Part shown: piece by piece, positions 63,541 to 64,000 of the stretch
Layout of the letters: the number at the start of each line of letters is the position of its first letter
Position numbering within the stretch: position 1 is the stretch's first letter
Source: Sinonovacula constricta
Lineage: Eukaryota; Mollusca; Bivalvia; Cardiida; Solecurtidae
Assembly: GCA_007844125.1 (NCBI GenBank)
Contig: CM017555.1
Location: 22,651,669 to 22,715,668 of the forward strand
Reading direction: 5' to 3'
Length of the DNA: 64,000 nucleotides
Program-made: the position numbers and the translations under genes
The notes under the pieces: generated by a model
Databases searched by the model: none
Told to the model about the DNA's origin: nothing
What the model saw: only the letters and a program-made list of their open reading frames with translations

Positions 63541-64000
63541 CATATTTTTCATAGGGAAGGGAATTACTTTTTTCATTTTTATTTTTTATTTGTAGATTTG
63601 TTATTGTCAAGTATGGCTAAAACGAACATATCAAAAACGTATCTGTATCTAAAGATAAAACCATGAAGACATGTTAATTTACCCCAGCAATTAGCCATCA
63701 AACATATCCATTCAACTTTTATAACTCACTTCTGTCTCAAATGTATGGAAATATATACATCATTCGATGACATATGTGTGTACTAGACAAATTTGCATGA
63801 ATTACTCAATCATTAACTTAATTTGTTTCGCATGATCCTCGAACATTGCCTGTATAAAATAAATTCATGGCCAAGCCTGATTTAAATTTTGAGTGTCATT
63901 TATAGATATAAAATTTGCATTTCGTGCGTTTCAGAGCAGATAATAACAGCAATTTGAAAGTGAAATTCAATTCGGGACTGCTCAAAATTGTTTTAAAGGG
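63541..64000. other. Non-coding window edge
   Basis: No feature recognised. The duplicated segment might continue, but I could not follow it by eye. Confidence 0.4.

Overview
This is a eukaryotic, AT-rich, gene-poor window. The one gene I recognise with confidence encodes an egg-laying-hormone (ELH/CDCH) type neuropeptide precursor, a family typical of molluscs and other lophotrochozoans. Together with the LINE, hAT and mariner relics, long microsatellites and AT-rich intergenic sequence, this suggests a mollusc, most likely a bivalve. The species cannot be fixed from the sequence alone.

Layout. 0-4.5 kb: AT-rich with no recognisable gene. 4.56-5.3 kb (minus strand): the single-exon coding part of the ELH-like precursor, with a short 3' flank carrying AATAAA and a strong splice acceptor in its 5' UTR. 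5.6-6.7 kb: an imperfect GAT repeat, then about 400 bp of (TG)n. 8.4-15.2 kb: old diverged duplications and a small repeat family (called family 2 here). 15.5-17.7 kb: a broken non-LTR retrotransposon with reverse transcriptase and the C-terminal end of a restriction-like-endonuclease-type ORF; a second, 139-bp copy of its 3' end sits at 60.35-60.49 kb inside a 35-bp target-site duplication. 22.2-25.5 kb: a transposon graveyard with two family 1 repeats, an hAT-type transposase relic (plus) and a mariner/Tc1-type relic (minus). 28.3-48.3 kb: two collinear diverged copies of a roughly 9-10.5 kb segment in tandem, with a third partial copy at about 62.7-63.5 kb. Copies of an interspersed repeat with a conserved 7-bp hairpin (family 1) recur through the whole window in both orientations. 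The rest is AT-rich non-coding sequence with microsatellites.

How things work together: the ELH gene is the only likely functional protein gene. The precursor is built to yield two amidated ELH-like hormones by KR/RR cleavage and GKR amidation, and would act in peptidergic neurons. Everything else reads as mobile-element residue and segmental duplication. I found no bacterial-style defence system, CRISPR array, rRNA or convincing tRNA. The most unusual structural features are the tandem segmental duplication, the long TSD around the tiny LINE tail, and the hairpin repeat family. Extents of diverged repeats were read by eye and are approximate; no identities were computed.
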